Origin: an uncultured bacterium
GTDB lineage: Bacteria; Cyanobacteriota; Vampirovibrionia; Gastranaerophilales; Gastranaerophilaceae
NCBI GenBank assembly: GCA_905215335.1
Contig: CAJMPQ010000005.1
Span: forward strand, 62,001 to 126,000
Direction: 5' to 3'
Length of the DNA stretch: 64,000 bases
This document shows positions 34,105 through 42,712 of this stretch, one piece after another (within the stretch, counting starts at the first letter, position 1; each line of letters begins with the position of its first letter). The notes beneath the pieces were generated by a model that worked only from the letters and a program-made list of their open reading frames with translations, did not search any database and was not told the DNA's origin. A program made the position numbers and the translations under genes.

Positions 34105-35748
34105 TTATAATAGCTCCATTGGTTCGACTAAAAATTCAACTATATAAGGACCTTTAGTCTTAAAAGCTTCACTCAAAGCTTCTTCTATTTTTTCACAAGA
34201 TGAAACTCTTGTCGCTTTAATACCATAACTTTCAGCTAGTTTTACAAAGTCAGGGTTAGAAATTTTTGTTTGCGAATAATGACATTGGCAATTTTTTTCT
34301 TGCAATTGTCTTACCATTCCCAAGTAACCATTATTCAATATCATTATTTTTAAATCTAAATTATAATCAACGCATGTTGCTAGCTCATGTAACCCCATTT
34401 GGAATGAGCCATCACCTGTAATACAAACAACAGGTTTTGAAGAATCAACAGCAACACTTGCACCAATAGCTGCAGGGAAACCAAAACCCATAGTTCCGGA
34501 TCCACCTGAAACTAAAATTCTTCTATCTAAATCTAAATTCAAATTTTGAACAGCCCATAATTGGTGTTGCCCAACTTCAGATGTAAATATAACATTCTTA
34601 TTCTTAGTAAAATCTTCAATTGCTCTCATTACTTCAAATGAATGTAATAAATTAGTTTGTCTTTCTCTCTTAACATTTAAATTTCTAAACTTTTGAACTT
34701 CAGACAACCAACTATTTTTCTTTTCGAAATTATTTTTACTAATTTCAAAATTCAATTGAGCCAAAATATTTTTTATATCTCCACACAAAAAATCTTTAGC
34801 TTGAATTACTCTTGAAATTTCATCTTTATTTATATCTATTTGAATAAACTTCTTTGATAAATCGACATCTTTAAACATACAAGTAATTCTATCGTTAAAT
34901 CTTGCACCTAAAGATATAATCAAATCAGATTCTCTAATTAATTGATTAGCAGCTTTATCACCAAAGATACCAATCATACCAAAATAATTTTCATTATCGT
35001 GAGGAAAAGTTCCCAATCCCATCATTGTATCAACAACTGGAATATTTAGACTCTTAACAAATTGAAACAGCTCACTCTCAGCTTTAGAATGAGTAACTCC
35101 ACCACCTGCAACAACAACCGGCTTTTCTGAGCTTATTATTTCCTCAGTAATTCTTGCAATATCATGAGATTCAAAAGAATTAAAATCATGAATATTTTGA
35201 AAATTACATTCCATGAATTCAATTTGTTCAGCAAAAACATTTTTAGCCAAATCAACAACAACAGGGCCTTTTTTACCTTCCATAGCTATATTAAAAGCTT
35301 CAACTAAAGTCTGTTGTAATTTAGCCGCTTCTGTAACTTGAAAAACTTTTTTAGTACAAGTTTTTGTAATATCACAAATATCTGCTTCTTGGAAAGCATC
35401 TTTACCAATAAGATTTTTAAAAACTTGTCCTGTAAGAACTACAAGAGGATATCCGTCTAAATAAGCATTAACAATACCTGAGACAGTATTCGTAGCACCT
35501 GGACCTGATGTAACTAAAACAACACCACATTTTCCAGTAACTCTAGCATACCCTTCAGCCGCATGAACCGCAGATTGCTCGTGCCTTACCAAAATATGTT
35601 TTATATCTGATTGATTATACAATTCATCATACAAATCTAAAACAATACCACCAGGATAACCAAAAATAGTATCGACACCTAATAATCTTAAAGTTTCGAT
35701 AACAACTTTTGCACCTTTCATTGTTTTTGTATGATTATCAATCAACAT
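34105..35748 (-). CDS. ilvB: Acetolactate synthase, large (catalytic) subunit
   Basis: A 547-residue thiamine-diphosphate enzyme with an N-terminal domain holding the catalytic Glu (RHEQSAVHAAEGYAR), then the FAD-type central domain and the C-terminal ThDP motif GDGSFQMGLHELATCVDYNL ... NNGYLGMVRQLQE. It condenses two pyruvates (or pyruvate and 2-oxobutyrate) for Val, Leu and Ile synthesis. No ilvN/ilvH regulatory subunit or ilvC is adjacent. An isolated catabolic synthase cannot be excluded from sequence alone. Confidence 0.9.
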   Translation of the reverse strand: MLIDNHTKTMKGAKVVIETLRLLGVDTIFGYPGGIVLDLYDELYNQSDIKHILVRHEQSAVHAAEGYARVTGKCGVVLVTSGPGATNTVSGIVNAYLDGYPLVVLTGQVFKNLIGKDAFQEADICDITKTCTKKVFQVTEAAKLQQTLVEAFNIAMEGKKGPVVVDLAKNVFAEQIEFMECNFQNIHDFNSFESHDIARITEEIISSEKPVVVAGGGVTHSKAESELFQFVKSLNIPVVDTMMGLGTFPHDNENYFGMIGIFGDKAANQLIRESDLIISLGARFNDRITCMFKDVDLSKKFIQIDINKDEISRVIQAKDFLCGDIKNILAQLNFEISKNNFEKKNSWLSEVQKFRNLNVKRERQTNLLHSFEVMRAIEDFTKNKNVIFTSEVGQHQLWAVQNLNLDLDRRILVSGGSGTMGFGFPAAIGASVAVDSSKPVVCITGDGSFQMGLHELATCVDYNLDLKIMILNNGYLGMVRQLQEKNCQCHYSQTKISNPDFVKLAESYGIKATRVSSCEKIEEALSEAFKTKGPYIVEFLVEPMELL

Positions 35749-35810
35749 GTATAAATTTATCCCTTAAGTCTGACTCCCTTTATCATAACATAGATAAATA
35801 TCATGAGCAA

Positions 35811-35852
35811 AAAAATAAACGGAAATTTACAACTAAAAATCCGTTTATTTTT
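35811..35852 (-). terminator. Rho-independent terminator of the rph operon
   Basis: On the minus strand AAAAATAAACGGA and TCCGTTTATTTTT pair across a 16-base loop, followed by T residues, 23 bases after the last gene of the operon. Confidence 0.75.
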
Positions 35853-35874
35853 AACCTATTTAAAAAGTCTTAAA

Positions 35875-36186
35875 TTACTTACCCATTAAAGTATTCCAAG
35901 CATCTTTTTTCTTTTGTAATTCTTTTTCTCTTGCCTTTTGACGAGCTTCAGCATCTTTTTTTGCTTGTTCTTGTTTCTTTTGCCATTCTTGTCTTTGTTT
36001 TTCTCTTGCTTTTTGACGTTCTTGTTGAGCCTTTGCAGCTTCCTGTTGAGCTTTATTTAACTCTTGTTCTTTTTTACTTACAGAATTAGCAGCATTGTTT
36101 AATGCATTACTAATAGGACCAGCGTATGATGCTGCACCAAAAGATAATACAGATAAAGCCATCACAGCAACTAATAATTTTTTCAT
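35875..36186 (-). CDS. Small secreted coiled-coil protein
   Basis: A 103-residue protein with a clear signal peptide (MKKLLVAVMALSVLSFGAASYA) and then a highly charged Gln/Lys/Glu/Ala coiled coil (repeated KAQQE, KAREKQRQEWQKKQEQ). No family is recognised. Its start overlaps the stop of the upstream secreted protein gene by four bases. The two probably act in the same place in the envelope. Confidence 0.75.
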   Translation of the reverse strand: MKKLLVAVMALSVLSFGAASYAGPISNALNNAANSVSKKEQELNKAQQEAAKAQQERQKAREKQRQEWQKKQEQAKKDAEARQKAREKELQKKKDAWNTLMGK

Positions 36187-36527
36187 TTTGATTCTCCTTT
36201 CTCTTTTTCCACAGAAGTTAAATCATTTAACTTTTGTTTTTTAATCTCTAGACGATTTTGCAAAAAATTTAACTCTTTTTGCTTCATTTTTTTATCTAAA
36301 CTTAATTTTTGAATTTGCTTTTTCTTTTTTATGTAATAATCAGAATCTTTTTTCTTTTGCCTACGCTCTTTTCTTTCCTTAGCTGTAGGCTTTAAAGTTT
36401 TATCAATATCTTGTGGAACTTCTACACCTGTTGTAGATTTTGCAGGCTCTTTTTTAGCTCCTAAGGATACTTCAGAAGTTCCAACCATCAATATTAAGAT
36501 ACATATAAAAACTCTAAATAATAACAT
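36183..36527 (-). CDS. Small secreted basic coiled-coil protein
   Basis: A 114-residue protein with a signal peptide (MLLFRVFICILILMVGTSEVSLG, cleavage near AKK) followed by a Lys-rich charged region and a coiled coil (KQKELNFLQNRLEIKKQKLN). ATG 36527 is preferred because it begins the signal peptide and follows GGGG. A TTG six codons upstream would sit on that site. It lies between rph and another secreted coiled-coil gene in one operon. Function is unknown. Confidence 0.7.
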   Translation of the reverse strand: MLLFRVFICILILMVGTSEVSLGAKKEPAKSTTGVEVPQDIDKTLKPTAKERKERRQKKKDSDYYIKKKKQIQKLSLDKKMKQKELNFLQNRLEIKKQKLNDLTSVEKEKGESK

Positions 36528-36547
36528 AATGGAATGATACCCCAAAA

Positions 36548-37243
36548 TTAATATTTTTCAATAATTTCTGAAATACCCTTTTGAGCAACCTTAAAAATTT
36601 CAATCATTTGATCAAATTCATAAGGTTCACCTTCTGCAGTAGTTTGGAATTCAATAATCTTACCACTCTTAGTCAAAACAATATTAGAATCAACCTGAGC
36701 ATGAGAATCTTCAGCATAATTCAAGTCTAATCTAACTTCTCCATCAATAATTCCAGCTGAAATAGCCGCCACCGGTTCAATAATTGGATTTTCTTTTAAT
36801 GTTCCATCTGCTAAAAGTTTTTCTACAGCATCAGACAAAGCTACAAACCCACCACAAATACTAGCTGTTCTTGTTCCACCATCAGCTTGAATAACATCTG
36901 CATCAATAGTTATAGTTAAATCTGGCATCTTTTCTAAATCAACACATGCTCTCAAACTTCTACCTATCAATCTTTGTATTTCTTGAGTTCGACCAGAAAT
37001 TTTAGTACGTTCTCTTTGACATCTTGTTGAAGTTGATGATGGTAACAATGAATATTCAGCGGTTAACCAACCTCTTGGATCATCTTTATCCATCCATTTA
37101 GGTTTACCTACATCTACAGATGCTGTTGTAATAACTTTTGTATCTCCAAATTCAACTAATACAGACCCAAGAGCATGTTTTGTATAATTTCTGGTAAACT
37201 TTACAACTCTTGTTTCATCATTTTTTCTGTTTTCAAGTCTCAT
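36548..37243 (-). CDS. rph: Ribonuclease PH
   Basis: A 231-residue phosphorolytic RNase that trims tRNA 3' ends. Conserved features: STRCQRERTKISGRTQEIQRL (substrate and oligomer contacts), DADVIQADGGTRTASICG (phosphate-site and catalytic region) and the acidic stretch DLNYAEDSHA. Length is near the family norm. Downstream genes encode two secreted coiled-coil proteins. Confidence 0.95.
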   Translation of the reverse strand: MRLENRKNDETRVVKFTRNYTKHALGSVLVEFGDTKVITTASVDVGKPKWMDKDDPRGWLTAEYSLLPSSTSTRCQRERTKISGRTQEIQRLIGRSLRACVDLEKMPDLTITIDADVIQADGGTRTASICGGFVALSDAVEKLLADGTLKENPIIEPVAAISAGIIDGEVRLDLNYAEDSHAQVDSNIVLTKSGKIIEFQTTAEGEPYEFDQMIEIFKVAQKGISEIIEKY

Positions 37244-37308
37244 AATCTTTCTCCTACTCTATATTTAATTTAACGACAAAATTTTAATATTGTTCATTAT
37301 TAGCACAA

Positions 37309-37533
37309 TTATCCACGATAATCATAGTCCCACATATAAATTTGACCACAATACTTGCATACAGCATGCTGATTCATAAATTGTAAATCCGGAATAAAAA
37401 CATATCCATCAACTGTAATTTCGATTTCTTTTTTATCGTTATAACGCTGAGAAAAATGTCTTTCTCCCTTGTAGTCAGGAGAAAACATCAATTCAAATTT
37501 ATCTGTAGACTTACAATTTTTGCATATAAACAT
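37309..37533 (-). CDS. Small zinc-ribbon-like protein
   Basis: A 74-residue protein with one CxxC at each end (FICKNCKS and AVCKYCGQIYMWDY), suitable for one zinc site, and a central strand-rich region. No named family is recognised. It lies 8 bases after a membrane-protein gene and 65 before rph on the same strand. Confidence 0.7.
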   Translation of the reverse strand: MFICKNCKSTDKFELMFSPDYKGERHFSQRYNDKKEIEITVDGYVFIPDLQFMNQHAVCKYCGQIYMWDYDYRG

Positions 37534-37541
37534 CTTTTAAG

Positions 37542-38489
37542 TTAATCCTCATATTCATATCTATCTTTTTTAGAAGATTTTCTTTGTGTTTTTTTCTGAA
37601 CTTTTACACTATTACCATCTTTTAAATCTGAAAGATTTTTATACCATAAAGACCAACAAATACTTCTTATAGGTAAAGTTAACCCTGCAACAATACAACT
37701 AATAATAGTTAAAAATATCCAATGCGAAATCATTGACACTGTAATTTCCGGCATTTTTAAAAGCTCTAAAGCTTTATTAACTAAAACTAAAGGAATCAAT
37801 TCACCTATAAAATTAAAAGCCCTACATACAACTTCTGTTAAATTTAAATAATCAAAAACTACAACTATACCTTGAGTAATAATAAAAATTGAAAAGAATG
37901 ATAAAATTGCCAATAAAATAAAAGTTCGGAACCAATCTCCTTTAACAAGGATAAAACTTCTTTTGTAACACTCAGGAATAGACAATTCCGGTTCAAATGT
38001 AAACACTTGAAAAACTAAAATAAAATAAATCCAAAGAACAAAACCTGGAATTATAAAAAAGATTGTTGAACCTAACGACATCAACACACTTAAAACTAAT
38101 AAGAAGAATACATAATGCATAGTTCTACTGGTAGCAACTTCATTATGAGATTCAAAGTCATAAACTTTTCCAGTACTTACAGCCCCCTCAGTCATTGAAT
38201 TTAAGGCAACATAAGCTACTACATAATCCCAAAAAGCTTTCGCAAAAATTAATAAACCAGGAATTGCTAATAATAATATTAATAACAAAGCTGTAGAAAT
38301 ACTATCAACTTTATTAACAATCTTATCTGCAAAACCTAAAGTTAATGCAAAACATAAAATAATACCAATAACTTGTCCAAATACAGGGAATAACATATAC
38401 ACAAAAAATTTATCTATATTTGAAAAATAAATCTTAATTCCCTCAAATAATACAAATAATATACTATTTTTCATTTTATACTTGGACAT
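37542..38489 (-). CDS. Multi-pass membrane protein of unknown function
   Basis: A 315-residue protein with about six to seven hydrophobic segments (e.g. VFGQVIGIILCFALTLGFA, LLILLLAIPGLLIFAKAFW, FFLLVLSVLMSLGSTIFFII) and a Lys/Arg-rich cytoplasmic tail (KVQKKTQRKSSKKDRY). The pattern resembles the broad group of DUF975/GDPD-membrane-like proteins, but no motif is decisive. First gene of the operon that runs to rph. Confidence 0.75.
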   Translation of the reverse strand: MSKYKMKNSILFVLFEGIKIYFSNIDKFFVYMLFPVFGQVIGIILCFALTLGFADKIVNKVDSISTALLLILLLAIPGLLIFAKAFWDYVVAYVALNSMTEGAVSTGKVYDFESHNEVATSRTMHYVFFLLVLSVLMSLGSTIFFIIPGFVLWIYFILVFQVFTFEPELSIPECYKRSFILVKGDWFRTFILLAILSFFSIFIITQGIVVVFDYLNLTEVVCRAFNFIGELIPLVLVNKALELLKMPEITVSMISHWIFLTIISCIVAGLTLPIRSICWSLWYKNLSDLKDGNSVKVQKKTQRKSSKKDRYEYED

Positions 38490-38541
38490 ATATCCTCCTT
38501 TATAGTATTATAATTTTATTACAAATATATTTAGAAAAACA

Positions 38542-39168
38542 ATGAAAAATTACAAAGAATTAATTAGCACTTTTAACAGAGAAGATTACGCAAACAAGAG
38601 AGTAAATTTACATATACATACCACATATTCAGATGGGCTTGCGACATTTCAAGAAATAGAACAACAAGCAAAAGAAAAAAATTATAAGTATATTGCTATT
38701 TCTGACCATAATACTGTACAAGGTCATAAGGATAATAAAAGTTCGATTGTTATTCCAGCTGTAGAATTTGATGTTTGGTATAAATATATATTCTTACATC
38801 TTTTAGCATATGGAATAGACGTAAACAATAAAGAATTAGAAAAATTCTACGCAAAAGATAAACGTGGAACAGAAATGGACATCATTAGATTTTTTGCAAG
38901 AAGAAACATTAAAGATCTAATTCAAGCAATCCATAATGCAGGAGGAATTGCAGTTCTAGCTCACCCGGCATGCTGTTGGGCTCTAAACATGGAACAATTT
39001 ATAAAAGATTTAAAAAATATAGGCTTAGATGGTATTGAAGTTTATTATCCATATCCACGTTGGAGAAAATATATAAAATTTTCATCTCCTGATGATTTAG
39101 AAAGAATTGCTGATAAATATAGCCTAATAAAAACTGGCGGTACAGATTGCCATTCAAAAACACTTTAA
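38542..39168 (+). CDS. PHP-domain metal-dependent phosphoesterase
   Basis: A 208-residue protein with PHP metal ligands in order: NLHIHTTYSDG, AISDHNTVQG, a conserved Glu in PAVEFDV, VLAHPACC and the closing TGGTDCHS. This is the TrpH/YciV-like group that cleaves phosphoesters or short nucleotides, but it is about 70 residues shorter than typical members and ends right after the last motif. No ribosome site is obvious before the ATG. Confidence 0.85.
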   Translation: MKNYKELISTFNREDYANKRVNLHIHTTYSDGLATFQEIEQQAKEKNYKYIAISDHNTVQGHKDNKSSIVIPAVEFDVWYKYIFLHLLAYGIDVNNKELEKFYAKDKRGTEMDIIRFFARRNIKDLIQAIHNAGGIAVLAHPACCWALNMEQFIKDLKNIGLDGIEVYYPYPRWRKYIKFSSPDDLERIADKYSLIKTGGTDCHSKTL

Positions 39169-39169
39169 A

Positions 39170-39200
39170 GAAAAGCTCTGAATATTATTCAGAGCTTTTC
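39170..39200. terminator. Bidirectional rho-independent terminator
   Basis: GAAAAGCTCTGAATA pairs with TATTCAGAGCTTTTC between the convergent PHP and DedA genes. Confidence 0.82.
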
Positions 39201-39205
39201 TTCTT

Positions 39206-39826
39206 TTATGATTCTTTTAAATGTTTAACATGTTTATAAACATAAATTCCGCCTAAAACCAAGCAAGCTAAGATAATTACAATATCAAACTTATGCCAAA
39301 TCGATTTTAATTTATCTAAATGCTCTCCTAATTTTACACCTACATAAACTAAAACATAACTCCAAATTAAAGAACCTAAAAATGTAAGAGTAAAGAAAGT
39401 CCTCTTTCTAGCTTTTAAAATACCTGCAGGAAGGGATATAAAGGTTCTAACAACAGGCAACATTCTACAAATAAAGAATGCCCAATCACCATATTTATCT
39501 ACCCACTTATCCGCATCATCCAAGTCTTTTTTAGATACCAACAAATATTTCCCATATTTTTCAAAAAATTTACGACCACCAAAATAGCCCAAATAATAAG
39601 ATGGAATAGAGCCGAGAACACAACCTATAGCACCGGCAAATGCTGCCATATGGAAGCCCATTTCACCTTTACTAACTAAATATCCAGCAAATGGTAATAC
39701 AGCTTCAGATGGCAAAGGAATATTACATGACTCAATAGCCATTAACAATGCAATACCTGCTGGTCCCATTGCAGTAATAACTCCCTCAATCCAACTTATT
39801 AATCCGGATAATATACTATCTAACAT
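39206..39826 (-). CDS. DedA-family membrane protein
   Basis: A 206-residue protein with five to six hydrophobic segments and DedA/SNARE-associated motifs: NIPLPSEAVLPFAGYLVSKG, FGGRKFFEKYGKYLLVSKKD, and FICRMLPVVRTFISLPAGIL (the conserved R-x-x-P-x-x-R-x-x-x-x-x-P-A-G motif). DedA proteins are linked to undecaprenyl-phosphate or phospholipid recycling across the membrane. AGAGAGG precedes the ATG. Monocistronic. Confidence 0.92.
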   Translation of the reverse strand: MLDSILSGLISWIEGVITAMGPAGIALLMAIESCNIPLPSEAVLPFAGYLVSKGEMGFHMAAFAGAIGCVLGSIPSYYLGYFGGRKFFEKYGKYLLVSKKDLDDADKWVDKYGDWAFFICRMLPVVRTFISLPAGILKARKRTFFTLTFLGSLIWSYVLVYVGVKLGEHLDKLKSIWHKFDIVIILACLVLGGIYVYKHVKHLKES

Positions 39827-39884
39827 ATCAACCTCTCTATAAAATACACAACTACATTATAGCAAAAACACTAAAAATAAATTA

Positions 39885-39918
39885 ATAAAAAAGGTTCTTG
39901 CCAAAATGACAAGAACCT
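39885..39918 (-). terminator. Rho-independent terminator after the HU gene
   Basis: On the minus strand AGGTTCTTG and CAAGAACCT pair around a nine-base loop, followed by a T run. Confidence 0.85.
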
Positions 39919-39946
39919 AAAACTTATATTAACCTCGTTTTATAAA

Positions 39947-40225
39947 CTATTTACCGTTAACAATAGTTTTGAATTTTTTACCAGCTGAGAAAGCAGGAAC
40001 TGTTTTAGCAGGAATTTTTAATTCTTTACCAGTTTGAGGGTTTCTACCAGTTCTAGCAGCTCTTTTACGAGGTTCGAAAGTACCGAAACCAACTAAAGTA
40101 ACTTTTTTACCTTTAGCAACTGTTTTTTGGATAGTATCGATTAATGAAGTTAAAACTTCAGTTGCTTCTTTTTGAGTAACGTTAGCTTTTTTAGCAATTT
40201 CTTGTACTAATTCTTCTTTGTTCAT
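39947..40225 (-). CDS. HU-family nucleoid DNA-binding protein
   Basis: A 92-residue protein with the complete HU signature (TLVGFGTFEPRKRAARTGRN PQTGKE) and Pro in the DNA-binding arm (KELKIPAKTVPAFSAGKKF). It bends and packages DNA as a dimer. The ATG at 40225 follows AAGGAG; nine extra codons upstream are not used. A good promoter lies at 40258-40285. Confidence 0.96.
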   Translation of the reverse strand: MNKEELVQEIAKKANVTQKEATEVLTSLIDTIQKTVAKGKKVTLVGFGTFEPRKRAARTGRNPQTGKELKIPAKTVPAFSAGKKFKTIVNGK

Positions 40226-40257
40226 AATAAAACTCCTTCTTCTTGTGTACAAAAATT

Positions 40258-40285
40258 ATTATATAAAAAATTTCCTCTAATGCAA
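40258..40285 (-). promoter_or_regulatory. Sigma-70-type promoter of the HU gene
   Basis: On the minus strand TTGCAT, a 16-base spacer, then a consensus TATAAT, placed to start transcription about 25 bases before the ATG. Confidence 0.65.
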
Positions 40286-40465
40286 GTATTTTAACGAATT
40301 TTAACACTTCGTAACCTAAAAAACATCTTAATAGTTGATATTTAAGAAAATAGCATCTTATTTTTGCAATTTGTATCAATAATTTGTAAACTATAAACCC
40401 GTTTAAACTTTTTTTGATAAAATTAATTGTATAGTTTGGATAGTAAGTATAAAGATTAGGTTGAT

Positions 40466-41833
40466 ATGAAAGAAAGAGTATTATTATTTATAATAGTTTT
40501 GGGATTAACTGCATTTATTTATATATTTCAAAGTTATACCGTTTGGGGGTTAGCTCTATTAGTTTCTTTAATGTCTGTTTATGCAATATTTACAACTATT
40601 GCTTGTAAAATTAAACAACGTAAAAAACTAAAATCTCCACAAACTAAAAATGAGAATTATAAACCATTTGTCAGTATTATGGTACCTGCACACAATGAAG
40701 AATCTGTAATTTGCAATACCATTGAAACAATATTAAACTTGGATTACCCAAACTTTGAAATTATTGCAATTGATGATAGAAGTTCAGATAATACAGCATC
40801 TGTTCTTAAAGATTTAGAAAAAAAATATCCTAATAAAGTTATAGCATTTATACGACCTAAAGATGCTTTTCCAGGTAAATCTGCAGTATTAAATGATGCT
40901 TTAGAATTTGCCAAAGGTGAAGCAATATTGGTTTTTGATGCAGATGCAACAATGGAACCAAACTTCTTGACAAATCTAGTATATGAACTTGAACCAAAAG
41001 ATGTTGGGGCAGTTCAAGCTAGAAAAGTTGTTAGAAACAAAGATGTAAATTTACTAACCAGATGTCAAAATAATGAAATGACAATGGACACATATTTACA
41101 AGTTAGTAGAGACTCCGTAAAAGGTGCCGTTGAACTTAGAGGTAATGGTGAACTTATAAAAAGAACAGCTCTAGAAGATATCGGTGGCTGGAACAATTAC
41201 ACAATCACTGATGACCTGGACATGTCAACAAGATTACATATCAAAGGATGGGACGTACGTTTCTGCCACGATACCGTTGTGTATGAAGAAGGAATTATGT
41301 ATTTATTTCCACTATACAGACAACGCAGAAGATGGTTAGAAGGTACTATTAGAAGATATTTAGAGTATTTTTGGGACATTTTAACATCTAAAAAAATGTC
41401 TATGCGTGTAAGACTTGACATGATTGCTTACATTTCAGAATTCATTATGCCTGCGTGGTTCATAATTGAATTAGGTATTCTACTAATTAAAATTATTGTT
41501 AAAGATGCTCCACCTCATATTTTAATGTCCTCAATTATCATGGGGGGTATCATTGGCTTAGGATTTATGCTAGCATGCAGATATAGCTTGAGAAGATATG
41601 ATAATTTATCAAGACGTGATGCTTTTTTCCAAGCTGTAGAAACATCAATTTACCTATTATTAATCTGGTTCCCACTAGTATTATTTATTGGTACGAAAAT
41701 TCTATTTATGAAAAAAGATATGAATTGGGGTAAAACAGCCCACGGATTAATACAACATGAACACGCAATTCAAAAAGCTAAAGCTAAAATTAAACAAGCA
41801 AAAGAAGAATTAAAAAAATTACTAAAGAAATAG
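40466..41833 (+). CDS. Membrane glycosyltransferase family 2
   Basis: A 455-residue processive-type enzyme: two N-terminal membrane helices, a GT-A domain with nucleotide-sugar motifs SIMVPAHNEESVI, IAIDDRSSDNTA, FDADATMEP, catalytic TDDLDMSTRL and QRRRWLEGT, then three C-terminal membrane helices and a Lys-rich tail. This is the layout of poly-GlcNAc and cellulose-like synthases; polymer identity cannot be read. No exporter or deacetylase gene is adjacent. The apt gene follows after 11 bases. Confidence 0.9.
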   Translation: MKERVLLFIIVLGLTAFIYIFQSYTVWGLALLVSLMSVYAIFTTIACKIKQRKKLKSPQTKNENYKPFVSIMVPAHNEESVICNTIETILNLDYPNFEIIAIDDRSSDNTASVLKDLEKKYPNKVIAFIRPKDAFPGKSAVLNDALEFAKGEAILVFDADATMEPNFLTNLVYELEPKDVGAVQARKVVRNKDVNLLTRCQNNEMTMDTYLQVSRDSVKGAVELRGNGELIKRTALEDIGGWNNYTITDDLDMSTRLHIKGWDVRFCHDTVVYEEGIMYLFPLYRQRRRWLEGTIRRYLEYFWDILTSKKMSMRVRLDMIAYISEFIMPAWFIIELGILLIKIIVKDAPPHILMSSIIMGGIIGLGFMLACRYSLRRYDNLSRRDAFFQAVETSIYLLLIWFPLVLFIGTKILFMKKDMNWGKTAHGLIQHEHAIQKAKAKIKQAKEELKKLLKK

Positions 41834-41844
41834 GAGAAATATAA

Positions 41845-42378
41845 ATGGCAACATTAACAATCGAACAAGTAAAAGACAAAATAAGAGCAGTTCCAAACTT
41901 TCCAAAAGAAGGTATCATTTTTAGAGATATTACAACAGGTTTAAAAGATGCTGAAACTATGAAAGTTATGGTTGATTATTTATGCGATCAATATAATGAT
42001 TGTAAAATCGATTATATCGCAGGTATTGAAAGTCGTGGTTTTATCTTTGGTATGCCAATGGCTTACAAATTAAATTGTGGCTTTATTCCTATTAGAAAAC
42101 CTAATAAATTACCAGCAGAAACAATAAAAGAAAGCTATGATTTAGAATATGGTTCTGACACTATTGAAATGCACGCAGATTCTTTCGAAAAAGGTGCAAA
42201 TGTATTAGTTGTTGACGACCTTTTAGCAACAGGTGGAACAGCTAAAGCAGCTTGTAACCTTGTAAAAAAAGCTGGCGGAAATCTTGTTGGGGCTGCATTT
42301 CTAATCGAACTTTGCGACTTAAAAGGTAGAGAAAAATTAGAAAATTGCGGAAAAGTAATTTCTATGTTACAATATTAG
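41845..42378 (+). CDS. apt: Adenine phosphoribosyltransferase
   Basis: A 177-residue protein with the APT N-terminus IRAVPNFPKEGIIFRDITT, base-binding ESRGFIFG and PRPP-binding loop VLVVDDLLATGGTAKAA. It salvages adenine to AMP. AGGAG precedes the ATG. It follows the glycosyltransferase closely and is probably cotranscribed. Confidence 0.96.
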   Translation: MATLTIEQVKDKIRAVPNFPKEGIIFRDITTGLKDAETMKVMVDYLCDQYNDCKIDYIAGIESRGFIFGMPMAYKLNCGFIPIRKPNKLPAETIKESYDLEYGSDTIEMHADSFEKGANVLVVDDLLATGGTAKAACNLVKKAGGNLVGAAFLIELCDLKGREKLENCGKVISMLQY

Positions 42379-42404
42379 TAATAAAATATCATAGGAGATA
42401 TGAA

Positions 42405-42653
42405 ATGAAAAAATTTGCAATTTTATTAGCTCTATTGCTATTTCAAACACAATTAATAGCAGGTGCTGCAACTACAAATACAACATATAACAAGCAACCA
42501 GCTAAAAAAACACAACAACAAGTAAAGCCTGTAAGTCAATCAAAACAGGTAAAACCAACAACAAACAATAACAATGATGATTACTTGTTAAAATACAATA
42601 TTGATGATCTTGAAGCTGCACCTTGGTTAAATGGTGGCAAGAGAAAAATCTAA
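42405..42653 (+). CDS. Small secreted hypothetical protein
   Basis: An 82-residue protein: signal peptide MKKFAILLALLLFQTQLIAG, then a Thr/Gln/Lys/Asn low-complexity stretch, then a short conserved-looking end (DYLLKYNIDDLEAAPWLNGG). AGGAG seven bases upstream selects ATG 42405. No family is recognised. Terminated by a hairpin shared with the convergent SIMPL gene. Confidence 0.7.
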   Translation: MKKFAILLALLLFQTQLIAGAATTNTTYNKQPAKKTQQQVKPVSQSKQVKPTTNNNNDDYLLKYNIDDLEAAPWLNGGKRKI

Positions 42654-42663
42654 AATATAAACA

Positions 42664-42695
42664 AAAAATCCGGATAAAAACTTATCCGGATTTTT
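42664..42695. terminator. Bidirectional rho-independent terminator
   Basis: AAAAATCCGGATAA pairs with TTATCCGGATTTTT around a four-base loop. It ends both the apt transcript and the queF-to-SIMPL operon. Confidence 0.88.
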
Positions 42696-42712
42696 TATTA
42701 CAATCTATTTGT

